In this document: positions 1 through 11,585 of the stretch, in pieces
How positions within the stretch are numbered: position 1 is the stretch's first letter
How the letters are laid out: every line of letters begins with the position of its first letter
NCBI GenBank assembly: GCA_035079385.1
Contig: JAVHKY010000003.1
Location: 15,845,001 to 15,909,000, forward strand
Length of the DNA stretch: 64,000 nucleotides
DNA from: Aspidiotus rigidus
Lineage: Eukaryota > Arthropoda > Insecta > Hemiptera > Diaspididae
Direction of reading: 5' to 3'
Program-made: the position numbers and the translations under genes
The notes under the pieces: model-generated
Told to the model about the DNA's origin: nothing
Seen by the model: only the letters and a program-made list of their open reading frames with translations
Databases searched by the model: none

Positions 1-1563
1 AAGCCAGCTACTCCTAGTACGTGTAAAGGTAGTGACTTTAGACGTTTGTATGAGTATGCGAGTCAAGATTATGACGAACAAGTCAAATATTTGACAGCAG
101 GGAACCTTTTTTATAGCCCAGGGCACGTGGGACCTGAAAAATGTAGATTGTAACGTCACAAGGCTGACCTATGACGTCATCAAATTGTGACGTCACGGGC
201 CCGGAATCGCTATATATAATAGGTAGGGAACTTGAAAAAAACTTATCTATGACGTCATCAAGCTGTGACATCATAGCCCTCGCCCTCAAACTATATATGA
301 TAGAAGGGGTACTTGCAAAAATTTTGACCTCCGAGATATATATGATAGGAGGGAGACGAGGAAAATTTTCGAGCTCCGAGCTTTGCCGACCGGCCAGACG
401 GCAAACGGCGGACGTTTTTTCCGGAAAACCGCCAAAAAAATTCCTCTTGCATCGAAAAGTCCTACAGAGACCAGGACTGAAGAATTGAAATGTACATTTT
501 TTCATCTTGGAGAGAGGAGAGAGAGAGAAAGGAGGGATTTTTATACTGTTAACAGGGAACCTGTTTTATAGGTGTTCTTTGGAAAAACGTCCGCCATCTG
601 CCGTTCGATGTTCTCCGCTATCATATTTAGCTTGGTGGTCGGTGTATATAGCCTGGGAGATAGCCCCTTCGAGTGACTAGATATGCAATGCTTCATATAT
701 GAGTTGACTTAGCTTCTTCTATGAACCAGATATGCTACGTTTCAAACACCATGAGATTCTTATTCAGAAGAAGAAATTAAAAATTGAAAGCTAACTTCTC
801 TCTCCTCCGTCCAGGATGAAAAAATGTACATTCTCCATTTCTGATCCCCTTCAGGACTAGGCTTGGGGAACTTTTTCGTCTTTTTTTTTTTCGTATATTC
901 TGCGAATGGTTTTACAGATAAATTTATCATATTCAGAAAGAGAACTTTAGAAATCCTCTTTTCATCTTAGGCTTTTTTGTGCTTGGGGAATTTCGCAACT
1001 GGTTTTATCTAAAAATCTATCTTATTCAGAATTAGCCTTAAAAATGGGTCCCATGCCCATGCGAGTGAGGGAACCGGCTCAATTTTTTCAATTTTGTTTT
1101 TTGTCATGTGGGACAACAGTTTCATATGAATTCATAGCATTTTACGACCAAGGCTGTTTCCACCATCTTATCCTGCCAGAGCCGTTCACGCTTCTATATC
1201 AACCACTTATTGCCCACACAAGTCACACCTTTTCCATTCACGTCACAGAAAAAGGTTCCAAGTTTACGCCTTTTAGGGAAGTCGAAATCATTCAACATCG
1301 CAGTGATTCTTCTCGCCTTCTTCTTGCGAATATAAGATATGATACCTAAGCTAAAGCTCGCTGGCTGCGTCGGTGTTACTCATTTTTATGACTCACTCTC
1401 TGAACCATATTTTGCATTCTCTTTTCATATTACACGTACAGTACATTTTTGTCGACCTGATGATGCGGTACATACGCGTCGTCTGTTTTTTTTTTTAATA
1501 AACTCACATGCAATCAGTTCCAGTTATGGATTCTTTAATTTGCTGTCTATGAAAATAAATTAC
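1..1563 (-). other. Intron downstream of the Walker A exon (continues beyond the window)
   Basis: Begins at the GT donor at 1563-1562 and runs off the window start. Bases 97-600 are a dispersed repeat described separately. From 600 to 1563 I see AT-rich intron with no coding signal. Small open frames at 1044-1349 and 1339-1578 match no family I recognise. Confidence 0.8.
97..600 (+). repeat. Dispersed repeat with clustered TGACGTCA sites and GAA-centred palindromes
   Basis: Starts with a variant of the AACAGG-GAA-CCTGTT-TTATG word (about 100-116) and ends with another at about 548-569. In between are three exact TGACGTCA octamers (172-179, 188-195, 250-257) with degenerate neighbours (TAACGTCA at 151, TGACATCA at 266), two diverged 45-bp-type units (ATATATGATAGRAGGG) and a GC-rich GGCCAGACGG segment. 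A second copy lies at 19905-20210. No protein coding is apparent. Confidence 0.7.
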
Positions 1564-1807
1564 CTTTGTGGGATATAGAACATACTGCAACCCGAAGGCT
1601 TGACTAGTGTCCCATGGTAAACAGGCCATAGTCCGCTAAGTATTCGGAAGAAAGACGATTTTCCGCATCCATTTGGTCCGGTAATTAGCAAATGGTTACC
1701 TTTGTTAATGGTCAGCGAAAGACTAGGAACTACAACATCGCCGTTCGGCGTCACTATTGGTACATCCGTTACAACTATGCTACCGTCGGTACTATTTTCC
1801 ACCACAC
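1564..1807 (-). CDS. ABCD1/2: ABCD-type peroxisomal ABC transporter, exon with Walker A (3'-most exon in window)
   Basis: This exon encodes 80 full codons that open the nucleotide-binding domain of an ALD-type half ABC transporter. Such proteins import very-long-chain acyl-CoA into peroxisomes. Visible features are the [14 protein letters not shown] segment, Walker A (GPNGCGKSS), the [14 protein letters not shown] stretch and the end of the exon, FYIPQ. The last two bases (AG) would complete an Arg in the next exon, matching the family's PQRPYM. The acceptor is TATAG and the donor is AG|GTAATT. The first two bases complete a Gly codon begun in the 14440-14605 exon (CTA G|GT), so the phases agree. 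The Q-loop, signature and Walker B motifs lie beyond the window start. Family wording favours ABCD1/2 over ABCD3 (PMP70). The function is taken from the family. Confidence 0.95.
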
Positions 1808-3342
1808 CTATAATACAATAATACATACATACAAAAATCATTAGAAAAACGCATAAACAAATTCAACGCTATCCTATAATTACAAGAATTTGATTTTCTC
1901 ATCGAATATCGTAAAGCGTAACGCGATTTTACGAGTCTTTCAAGATCAACCAGATCTCTCGCGACTTTTTTTTTTCCACTCCTTTTTTTTCTTTGTGGCG
2001 CCGCCTACGATTCGCGTCAAGCAGCAAACAGTCGTCTCCATTTAAGGCACGTAATGACGCAGTCGAATTTTTCTTCGATGCGCACGTGATCAAAGAAATT
2101 CGACCAATTTATTCCCAGTATCGGACAAATTTTATAAAGGTATTATCATTCTCAACATCTCATTTGAAATTCTGATTAAAAATATTTTATCCGTGACGAC
2201 AGCAAAGAAATTTCGACGCATAGCACAGTAATTGAGACATTATAATGTAGTCCGAAAAATTTTGTTTTAAATTTCTAGTGTCGAAATACCGTCATTACTT
2301 TCACGTGTGCATGGAAATCTTTCAAGACATATAAACCAGAAGAACTTTGCGTATAAGATTCAGCAACATTTTGAATAAGAATTCACAAGCAGTACAATTA
2401 GGTGACGTCCGTAAGATTTTGAAATACAATCCTTTTCTTATTTCAAATACACCTTCCCTCTCATTAAGGAGTCTCGAAGCGTAATTGTCTTCTCCAAATT
2501 TTCCACAATATAGGATACATTTAACGACATCAGAATTTCCAGAAAGTAGAGCGGAGCAGGGTTTAGTGACTCTCCTCCAGGCAGGAAACAGGCTATATTC
2601 GTAAAAATCATCCTTGTGCCAAGAAACATACATGTCTTGAGGCCCCTGTTCACTCCTAATTATCTTGGAAAGCTAATTCACCTTTGCACCTCCCCGTCTA
2701 GGCACCCATAAAAACTCACAATCTGTTCCTTCGGGTACTTGCTGTCTTTTCGCGGTCTCGCACTCTCCCCACCGCTTTTAAATTAGAAGGAGGGCAGTAC
2801 TTTAGAAGTGCTTTCGCGTGCCAGATTCGGCCTATAGGCCACAGGTCGGGCATACTTGGTTATACATATCTTTGAATTAGGTCAAGGTCTTTGATGACGT
2901 CATACTGCATCCTGGGCAAAATTTTTCACTAGAATGAATGCTGAACAATTAAGCCTGGTACACTGTAAACTGGAAAAGAACAAGCCGTTGTTCTTCGTAT
3001 AACCCTGTGCCATCGATATCGCAATTGTCGTCATCAGATCCCGCCAGCAAAATTTTCAGATCCCTGCAATGTTTTCTTAATTTTATCATTGCTTAATTCT
3101 GCCACACTATAAATGAATCCAAAATTTTCCGAAAACTATTTCAATGCTGTAAAATGCCATTCTAATCCCGAAATGACCGTATCTATTGCATTATTTAAAA
3201 TGTGAATCCGAAATTTCTGAGTAGGATTTAGTATGGGCTGATCTTTACTCTCATTTTTTCCCTTCTAATCCGTTTCTCCTCAAAACCGTATGAAACTCCC
3301 AAATTTTCTGCCATTTCATTAGTCTCCGAAATTAACACTTCA

Positions 3343-3723
3343 GGGGGTGTCCATAAATTACGCGAGGTATTTTTTGGGGAGAGGGGGTCCAGCCAAGTCT
3401 CACCAAAACTCACGGGGGATGCCGACAAATCTCACGTAATTTTTTTCTCACACAAATACATTATAAAATATTGCTAAACTGGCTTAAATTTGATAAAAAC
3501 TAGTCTTTTTTGAATAGATACAAAATGTGATCAAGAAAATTATGTTTTTGCAATAGATAAACGCAATTAAATACAGATAAACGTATTTAAAGCAAAAATT
3601 CACATTTCGGAAAATCTCACACGAGATAAGAGGGGGGAGGTGGTCAAGGCCAATCTCACAATCTCCCACCGAAGGGGGTCGAAAAATCACAAAAATCGCC
3701 TCACGTAATTTATGAATACCCCC
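3343..3723. mobile_element. MITE with GGGGGT termini and 3-bp TCA duplication (PIF/Harbinger-like)
   Basis: A 381-bp non-coding element. The left end GGGGGTGTCCATAAATTACG and the right end (reverse complement GGGGGTATTCATAAATTACG) form terminal inverted repeats. TCA stands immediately outside both ends (3340-3342 and 3724-3726). G-rich termini with a 3-bp duplication fit PIF/Harbinger non-autonomous elements, but superfamily assignment from ends alone is inference. Confidence 0.65.
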
Positions 3724-5008
3724 TCAAACCCTGTATAGTTCGCATTTCTCTTATTGCAGAGAAAAATGTTTTGTAATGACGTACAGCCACATCAAGATTC
3801 AAATTGGTTGACTGCCACATTTTACTTAGCGGTTGCCTGAAAGCACCAGAAGAAGCCGGAAATTGATTAAGCTTGATCGAAAATCAAATTTAGTAAAAAA
3901 TAAATTTTAATTTTTTTTGTCCGCGATTTTAGAGAATAAAATGGGGTTCCTAGGTCGCCTACCCCTCACGCTGTCACTGGTGTTTCGATTGGCTTCAAGC
4001 GTAAGTATTTTAGGAAATCGCGTATATTTCAATAGCTAATCCGTATGAACTTGTGATAGACACGTATAATCAGCCTTAAGCATGAGTTAATCAACACTCT
4101 CTACGAAAAACCTACGATACGTAAGTGGAGTGCTTATCATCAATAGCCATGAGACTCTTTCTCCGTCTGTCACTGAGCACTGCCCTTACACACTCAGTGG
4201 CGGACTAATAGAGAATAAAAGCTTCTTTTAAACTGTAGGTTCGGCCAGAACGATATTATAATAGGCTGGAAAAGGCGCTTGATTTTGAGTTATCACAAAG
4301 TGTGATACAGACAGGGTGGACACGCGTCCTAGATAAAATTATACACATCTATTCTGGTCAGTTTTTGTTTGCCCAGTATTTTATGACAGAAATTATTGTA
4401 CTTAAAGGCAATTCAAGCTCTGGTTTCACGAAAATAGAGCGGTCAGACAACAGACGCAGAAAAGAAAGACGTATGTGACCTACTAGGAAGAAAGAAGGTT
4501 GGGCGTAATAATGACTAAACGCTTTCTTCAATCGATTCAACTTGTACGAAAACGCAGATTAGTCAGAAACAGTTGTTATCTTGAGAATTATTCAACGTAA
4601 CAATGACTAGGTACATGTTTCCTACGACGAATGTCATTTGTTCAAAACAGAGATCAGTCATGCACAAAGTTACATTATCGTGAATCATTTTCTACGACCG
4701 ACCACTTTTCTGCCCGTCAAATCAGAAAATTTAATTTTTCCAGCTTCTGTGGCATCAGTTTATCGCTCGAGGATTAACCAAGAGAGTTCAAGGGCTTTAA
4801 ACAATACGTAAGTGAAGTCAACCTTGCATTCTGTGTAAAAAGCAAGAATATTCAGGATACTCGAACAAACAATTTGAGCTATGACGCCACGTTCCGTACC
4901 CCATAACAATTACGGGTTGTTATCGGAACTCATAATGAGTGAGTGAGGTGTAAGTAGAGCACTAATATTGAAAAAGGGTTTTCCAAAATTGTACAAATCT
5001 ACTTTATT

Positions 5009-5065
5009 AGTTGCTTATACAAGAGTACTGTCGGGTGTTATGCCATTATCAGTTGTGTCGCAACT
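5009..5065 (-). ncRNA. Hammerhead-like ribozyme motif of PLE-A pLTR, copy 1 (mutated core)
   Basis: Same 57-nt layout as at 55357-55413, but the core reads CTGATAA instead of CTGATGA and GAC instead of GAA. The stem II base pairing is also broken (GGC against CCC). The outer stem AGTTGC/GCAACT is intact. It would be inactive if the assignment is right. Confidence 0.6.
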
Positions 5066-5113
5066 GCAGGAGAACAAGGCCTTAACCATGAGTTTTTATA
5101 GTATAACACTGTG

Positions 5114-6346
5114 ATTGAGCAACTGGACAAGTTGGAAATCAAGAGTAACGACGAGCTGATATCCTTTGATGTGGCAAACATGTTTGGTACCATACCGAAG
5201 GAGGAACTTCTCACTCTGCCCAAAAACAACAGATACCATAGGAACCCCGATGGGCCGAAGTACGCCAACATAGTGGAGGAGATCTTGAGCCAGAACTACT
5301 GCCACTTTATTAACAGGTTCTACAGTCAGGAAAGGGGACTTGCGATGGGATCACCGCTGTCACCAATACTGGCGGAGATATTCATGAATGATATGGAAAA
5401 CAAGATATTGAAGAGCAGCAAGTTCAGGAACTCGATCAAACACTGGGCCAGATATGTAGATGATATCCTAATTGTGTAATCAGGCATTGTTAGACAAGTG
5501 GATCTATACCTTTCAGAAATGAATGCGATGAATGCGAGCATCAAATTCACAGTGGAAAAAGGCAATGAGACCATCGACTATTTAGACCCTACACTCACAA
5601 TGGAGAACAATAGGATAGAATACAAAATCTACAGGAAGCCGATGCATACTGACACCATCATCCCAAATGACTCCTACCACCACCCCAGGCACAAGCTAGC
5701 GGCAATCCAGAACTACTGCTATCGGGTAATTTCTATCCTCAAGAACAACGAAGAGAAGAGGAAAGAGATCGAGATAGTAAAGCAGATCGCAGAAGCCAAT
5801 GGCTCCGCAGATGTCTGGTAAAGGGAGTCTTTGGGAAAATGGAAACAAAGAAAGGAACCCATGATAGCATAGTGAGAAAGTACTCCGGATCGATACCATA
5901 TATAGGAAAGTACACAAACAAGGTGATAAAGGCGTTCAATGGCTACGATGTGAATGTGGGTATCCAGAATAACCAACCCATGGTGAAGAGAATCAGCAAT
6001 GACCAGACAGAACAAAAGGACAAGGAAAGCTTGAGCGGAGTGTACAAGCTCAGTTGTGAACAGTGCGAGGGGATCTATATTGGTGAGACTGAGAGAAAAA
6101 TTGAGATCAGGAGAAAGGAGCACAAAACACGTCGAGCGAGAAAGAAGATGGCAAGTCACTGTTTGGGAAACACTGTAATGAAGAAAACCACGATGGAGAG
6201 GGAATATTTGAAGTCATACATGCAGAGAATCGCACAAAGAGAAGAAAACTCTGGGAACAAATGGAGATTACAAAAGCCAAGAGGGAGAAAGCCTGCCTCT
6301 TGAACAATGTAATCACATTTGACAGCAAAAAATTATTCGGCCTGGT
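5114..6346 (+). pseudogene. PLE-A reverse transcriptase / GIY-YIG endonuclease, decayed
   Basis: The frame starts within the RT palm at EQLDKLEIKSND. It shows motif A-like SFDVANMFGTIPKEE, motif B-like GLAMGSPLSPILAEIF and the catalytic YVDD box (about 5455-5466). A stop replaces Trp right after DDILIV at 5477-5479. The frame resumes at 5498 and stops again at 5821. The GIY-YIG endonuclease segment (SGVYKLSCEQCEGIYIGET) is at about 6030-6095. After RKEHKTRRA a frameshift relative to the other copies ruins the C-terminus. Retrotransposition by RT with a GIY-YIG nuclease is family knowledge. This copy is dead. Confidence 0.9.
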
Positions 6347-6462
6347 GATTGGATGAGAGAAGAAGAACAGAACCAACCAATGAGACGGCAGGATTCCCGG
6401 TAGCCAATAGAAACGCAGCATTTGGGACAAGAGATTGAACCAATCACAAAGCAGTATGTTTT

Positions 6463-7600
6463 GGTTTAAAATTATTTCACGTACGATTCGGAATGGAATA
6501 GAGCTATCACTCATAGCCTGTTACAGAAGAAATTCAACGTGACCGCGAGTGCACAACTTATTTATCTTCATTACCAAGTATTTTGAAAAAATTGAAATTT
6601 ATTGGGAAAATTATCGCCTGAGGTGATTCCAGGGGTTTGCAAACGTGTCTTCGAATGAAATTCGATCATCGACAGCGAGATAAAGAAGTAAAAAGGCTCA
6701 AGTCGGGTAAGGTGGTGAAAATGGACTCATATTGACCCTCAAGAGAAGATCCGAAATCCAAAAATTTGAACCTATCCGTTCACCTATATGGGCTGCAGAT
6801 CCATTCTTAGACCTAAATTTCCAAATGGCTGTATCTTGGACAATAATGATCGCACCTTCTTGGGAACAGTGATAACGAGGACGATAAGCGTTAAAAATAG
6901 GGCAAACCTTGCACTTTTTGATGAAACAATGAAATTTGGTATGCTTCTTTATTAAACTTTCGATAAAGAAATTCCATCGGGAGACGTGTTTACGGACCAT
7001 CAGAACCACCTCAGGTCGCAATTTCCCCCAGAAATTCAATTTTTTCAAAATGTTGGGTAGAATAATGCAGATGAGGTAATGATAATATGGTTTAAAATTA
7101 TTTCACGTACGATTTGGAATGGAATAGAGCTATCATAACCTGTTGAAGAAATTCATCGCGAGTGCACAACTTATTTATCTTCATTATTTTACCAAATATA
7201 TTGAAAGAACTGAAATTCATTGGGAAAATTATCGCCTGAGGTGATTCCAGGGGTTTGCAAACGTGTCTCCGAATGAAATTCGATTATCGACAGTGAGATA
7301 AAGAAGTAAAAAGGCTCAAGCCGAATAAGATGGTCAAAATGGACTTGGTCACAAGAACATAAGAATGTATGTGAAAATATTGACCTACCGGCTCACCCAT
7401 ATGGGCTGTAAAGCCATTTTTAGGCCTATAACCCAAATGGTTGTATCTCAGGAAATAATGATCGTACAGCGATGAAACTTGGAGAATTGTTAAAAGATGT
7501 GAATATGCATCCACGGTATTTTTTTCAAAAAGTATTTGGATCCCTCGGATTTTTTTTCTCATTGACCGTTACATAACGGAAATTCATTTTTTCAAAAGAT
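6463..7600 (+). repeat. 626-bp direct duplication carrying two diverged ends of the large inverted-repeat family
   Basis: The block starting GGTTTAAAATTATTTCACG at 6463 recurs at 7089, an offset of 626 bp. In each block, after a shared 200-bp leader, comes AAAAAGGCTCAAG (about 6692 and 7308), followed by about 250-350 bp homologous to the arms of the 12.4-14.3 kb element (ATGGGCTG, CCAAATGGCTGTATC, AATAATGATCG). The arms are not paired here, so these look like solo or truncated ends within a tandem duplication. Confidence 0.65.
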
Positions 7601-9591
7601 CTGAAGCTTTTTTCCTACCAAGGTTTAGAGCTAACGGAATCTAGAAATCTGGAAACTAAGAGATCCACACCTTTGTTCCACTCAGAACTGTTATTTGAAA
7701 GATTTGGTTCCTTTTTGCTAGTCAATTTGATCAAAAAATATAATAACAGTCTTCACGGCTGTAGAATATATGCGCTAGATGTATTATCTAATCCATGTTT
7801 GGACAGGTCATGATACGTCGACTTTCAGGTGCACGGTAAGGCGTTTTTGGCTCTCCTAGATGATGCGCTTACTTCAAAGTGTCAATGACGCATAGAGACA
7901 CTCTAAGGTAATTCAATGAACGGGAGGGGGCGGTCTTCCGTCAGCGAGAAATGGAACGTGGGTAAGTGTTATTAACCTGTCAAAAATACAATTATTTTAC
8001 TCGTAGGAGGTTTGTTCAACATTCCATCTTCCCAGGAAATCAATAAAATAAGACTAGCTCAAACTTTCTGAACCTTTCAATCAGCAATACTTTCAACGCT
8101 CGTTCTTGACTACTCCAAGACGATGAACGTATAATTAGGAATTATAGACAACAGCTCAAATGAAGTATACATATACCGCAACATATATCTTCCACAAAAC
8201 CGCTATGCAACATGGATTATTTCCAATTAGAGAAGAAAACGAAGTACGAGTAATGAGCAGTAATATCTATCTTACAAAATGAAAAAACGGAGAAAAAAAA
8301 ATGAAAAAATCTTCTAACACATTGTATGCATACTGTCTGTAGTTAAACCAGTTCCCGTAAGCATTGCGTAACGGCGTACCTACAGAACTTACAAAAGTCC
8401 ACCTTCCTGAAAAAAAAAATCAACTTTCTTCGATACGTTAATTTCATGTTTGAGGACAATGTTTTTATCGGTAACTGATTCCGAGGAAGTTTATTCTCGC
8501 AATAATTGTACGCGGAATAATCTGTACCCAGTTTTACTACCATCAACCTCACCGCAAGCCACATGTACTTTAATCGCGTCGTCTTGCTTTAATTTTGGCT
8601 TTCACTTTCATTCAAGAGTGCAATTAAATTAATTATCATTAAAAGCAAAGCCGTGCCGCGGTTTGTTTCAACGAAATCAGCGACACGCAGCTTCCATTTC
8701 AACTTCAATGTTTTCGAATGAGACGCAACGCGACGCTCTCGATTCTAGATTGCGTTACGATTAAGAATTCATCCGCTGTAACAATGATTTTATTCAAATT
8801 ATGGGGTACCCAAATTATAGGAAATGTACTTTGGCTTCATACATTGATAATTTTTCGCAATATAATTATCATCATCTTTTTAAAAATGGTAATTAGGAGA
8901 AGTTATTACCAATTAATCATACGCTTAATATTTTATGCATCGTCATTTCATAACAACACGGTAATAATCAGTGACCGTCGACGACCATCATCTCCTCACA
9001 AAGATAAGCAACGAAAAAGGATGAAAAGCTTACCGTGTTGAGACTTCGAGGACAGCGAAGACTGATTTATCACGACAACGTCTTTACCTGAAATTTATCA
9101 CGCTAGCACTCGTAGAACACTAAATTTTGAATATTTTAACGACGTTTACACGATCAAACCTCTTTGGTTGAATTCACATCAATTGTGACTCAAAATGAAG
9201 TTTTAGTCTATCGTTGTCCAGCTACTTTGCTATCAGCGAGTTTTAAATCCCTTTGTGCTGAAACTGGCATTACTCCCCTTCAATTTCGTCGAAACTATCT
9301 CACAGATAGGAAAATATTATTCATAAATATAAGGGGAAAAACATTATGTTTAATTCTCAGTTCGACTCGTCCTCCAAGACTCGTAGAAAGCAAACTTGAG
9401 GAAACAAGAATAATTGTATGGTACCGATACGCTGGTATACTGTGCACCGCGTGGCGCGACGCGTAACCGTGTATGTACCCGACTTACGTGTTATTTTATA
9501 TGCTTCCACTTCAACTTGGTTGCGTCGATTGTGGTTTAACGGTCAGTCTCAGCGAAAAAATAAAGAGAACCTTTTTCGTGTAAAATTCTAA

Positions 9592-10041
9592 GGGGGTTAT
9601 TTTTTTACTAAGGTATTTTCCTCCTATTCCCAACTGTTCTTGAGATATTAGCAAAATCCTGATTTTTCAGCGCTATTTTGCCCCCCTCCAGCCCCCTAAG
9701 GGAAATTTTGAGTGGCACGCCTTCTGAAAATATTCTCTACAGTCATAAGTGCTACAATACGAAATATCAATGTATAACTAAATTTTGCAGTATTCCATCA
9801 TGTTTTGTCAGTAACCGCTAGTACTTTAGTGAAATGATACTGCAAAATTTAGTTATACAATGATACTTGGTATTGTAGTAGGTATGACCCTAAAGAACAT
9901 TTTCAGAAGGCGTGCCACTCAAAATTTCCCTTAAGGGGCTGAAGGGGGGCAAAAATGTCTCTCAAAAATCAGGATTTTGCTAATATCTCAAGAACGGTTG
10001 GGTATAGGAGAAAAATACCTCAGTACACAAATAATCCCCGT
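9592..10041. repeat. Foldback repeat, about 200-bp arms
   Basis: Left arm 9592-9795 and right arm 9840-10041 are inverted copies with scattered differences (shared words include CTTGAGATATTAGCAAAATC and GAGTGGCACGCCTTCTGAAA). The short spacer holds no gene. Arm ends are not sharply defined. Confidence 0.75.
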
Positions 10042-10059
10042 ATAATTTTACGTTAAAAA

Positions 10060-10560
10060 CGTTGTTTTTTGGCTTTTTTGGGCCCATTAACCCACTTTTC
10101 GGTGCTTCGAAGAGCTTTTTAAGCATTTTTTTCGGACTCAGCGCAAAAGTCCACTTGAAATTAAAATTTGGAAGTTTGAACAATTTTCCAATTTGTAAAA
10201 ATGTTGCCCCTTTTTGGGCCCATTAACCCCTTTTTGGTGTTTTAAAGCACTGTTTAAGCATTTTTCTCGGACTCAGCGCAAAATTCCACTTGAAAATTGA
10301 ATTAAAATTTGAAAGTTTGAACAATTTTCCAATTGGGGGGAATTTTGACCTTTTTTGGGCCCATTAACCCATGTCAGTGCTTCGAAGATTTTTTTTAACA
10401 TTTTTTTTGGACTCAGCGCGAAATTCCACTTAGAAATTGAATTACAATTCATAAGTTTGAACAATTTTCCAACTTGGAGGAATTTTGACACTTTTTGGGA
10501 CTATTAACCTATTTTGGTGCTTCTTAGGATTTTGTTACCATTTTTCACGTTTTCCCCGTC
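10060..10560. repeat. Tandem repeat, about 136-141 bp units
   Basis: The word GGGCCCATTAACCC recurs at about 10081, 10217, 10358 and (degenerate) 10499. Each is followed by a TGCTTCG..., GGACTCAGCGC and AACAATTTTCC series. Related sequence recurs at 37760-37930. No reading frame is conserved between units. Confidence 0.75.
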
Positions 10561-10872
10561 CAAATTCACTCAAGAAACAATGATTTGATTATTAAAATTT
10601 TCAAAATTCAGCTCAATACTGTAAATTAATCAATTTTCAAGCCCTATTTTGGTAACCTTGGCGATTTGGTGAATTTTCGGCACATTTTGGTCCATAACTC
10701 GGCTCAGAAAAGTCGTAGAAACTTCAAATAATATGGCTCAAATTAAAGATAAAATTGAGATACAAAATTCGTACATTTAAACTATACATCTAACGTTTTG
10801 CGTTTTCGCGCTATGACAGATTTACCACAAACTCCCATTCAACTGGTAACATCTTTCTGGTCCACCCTGTAT
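10560..10872. repeat. Dispersed repeat ending CCACCCTGTATA
   Basis: Homologous to 37920-38236. Shared words include TTTTCGGCACATTTTGGTCC, ATAACTCGGCTCAGA and CATCTAACGTTTTGCG. Both copies end with CACCCTGTATA. It probably continues the 140-bp block to its left, since both occur side by side in both places. Its nature is unknown. Confidence 0.65.
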
Positions 10873-11066
10873 AAGGCCACTTACTACAGCAACCGAGCAT
10901 AGAATCGATATTTTGATACAATCAAGATCATCTATATAATTGAGATTGATACATCGATATATCATATCGACGTTGTCCGTCATCTGAGCACCAGTAACAT
11001 TATTAATTTTAATCAGTTCTTTCCTCACGCCGATCTCATCAATAAATTTTACTGTGCTACTCATTC

Positions 11067-11585
11067 TACCAACCAGAGTATTGCAGCCAGCTAAAAGCCA
11101 AAAGCTGAAAGCCGAATCCAGCCGAATTTTTTACGGATAGAAGAGAAGCAGAAAGCAGCTCTATTTAAACCTCTGTAAGCCAAAAGCCAAAATGAGCCAA
11201 ATAATTTTCACCTTTTTTTCAACTTTCCTGGTTCCTATCAAAGAGGAAAATGCACTGCTTGAGTGTTCAAATTCCAAGTTCAACTGCTCCACTCTCTAGG
11301 CCAGACTGGCATTGCCAAAGAATTAAAAAAGATGAAAAGAATTGGTTCCAGTTTGGTTCAGCGATTTAGCACAGAAGCCTAAAAGTGCAGTCATTCAATA
11401 AAAATCAGGACAAACTGGAGAATGATATCTTCTACAAATATGATGAAGCCTCAATTCTCCCGATCGTTTCATTTGGACTTACATTGATCAGCGAAAATCA
11501 CCTGAATTATGCCAAAAGCCCAAATCTTCAAGGTCATAAGTTTAAGCTAAAAGCCAAAGCTGAAATTTCCGGCTGCAATACACTC
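11067..11585. repeat. Possible inverted-repeat element with GAGTATTGCAGCC ends
   Basis: The left end GAGTATTGCAGCC and the right end GGCTGCAATACACTC are imperfect inverted repeats. Inside each end lies the same-orientation word AGCTAAAAGCCAAAGCTGAA. I could not find a convincing target-site duplication. Confidence 0.35.

Larger units (their letters stand above)
4919..6462 (+). mobile_element. Penelope-like element PLE-A, copy 1 (5'-truncated, inverted pLTR at 5' end)
   Basis: Bases 4919-5113 are the pLTR in antisense orientation, including the antisense of the ATGAGTTCCGA start region. They join at a TGAT microhomology to the reverse-transcriptase frame in sense (5114 onward). The GIY-YIG region follows. 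The 3' end stops at about 6462 within the CCAAT-rich tail, next to non-element sequence beginning GGTTTAAAATTATTTCACG. Confidence 0.85.

Noticed and set aside
3028..3040. Antisense CTGATGA considered as another hammerhead core
   Set aside because: No GAA box, stem II or cleavage-site segment follows at a suitable distance. The same applies to CTGATGA-type words near 43088, 50211 and 53787.
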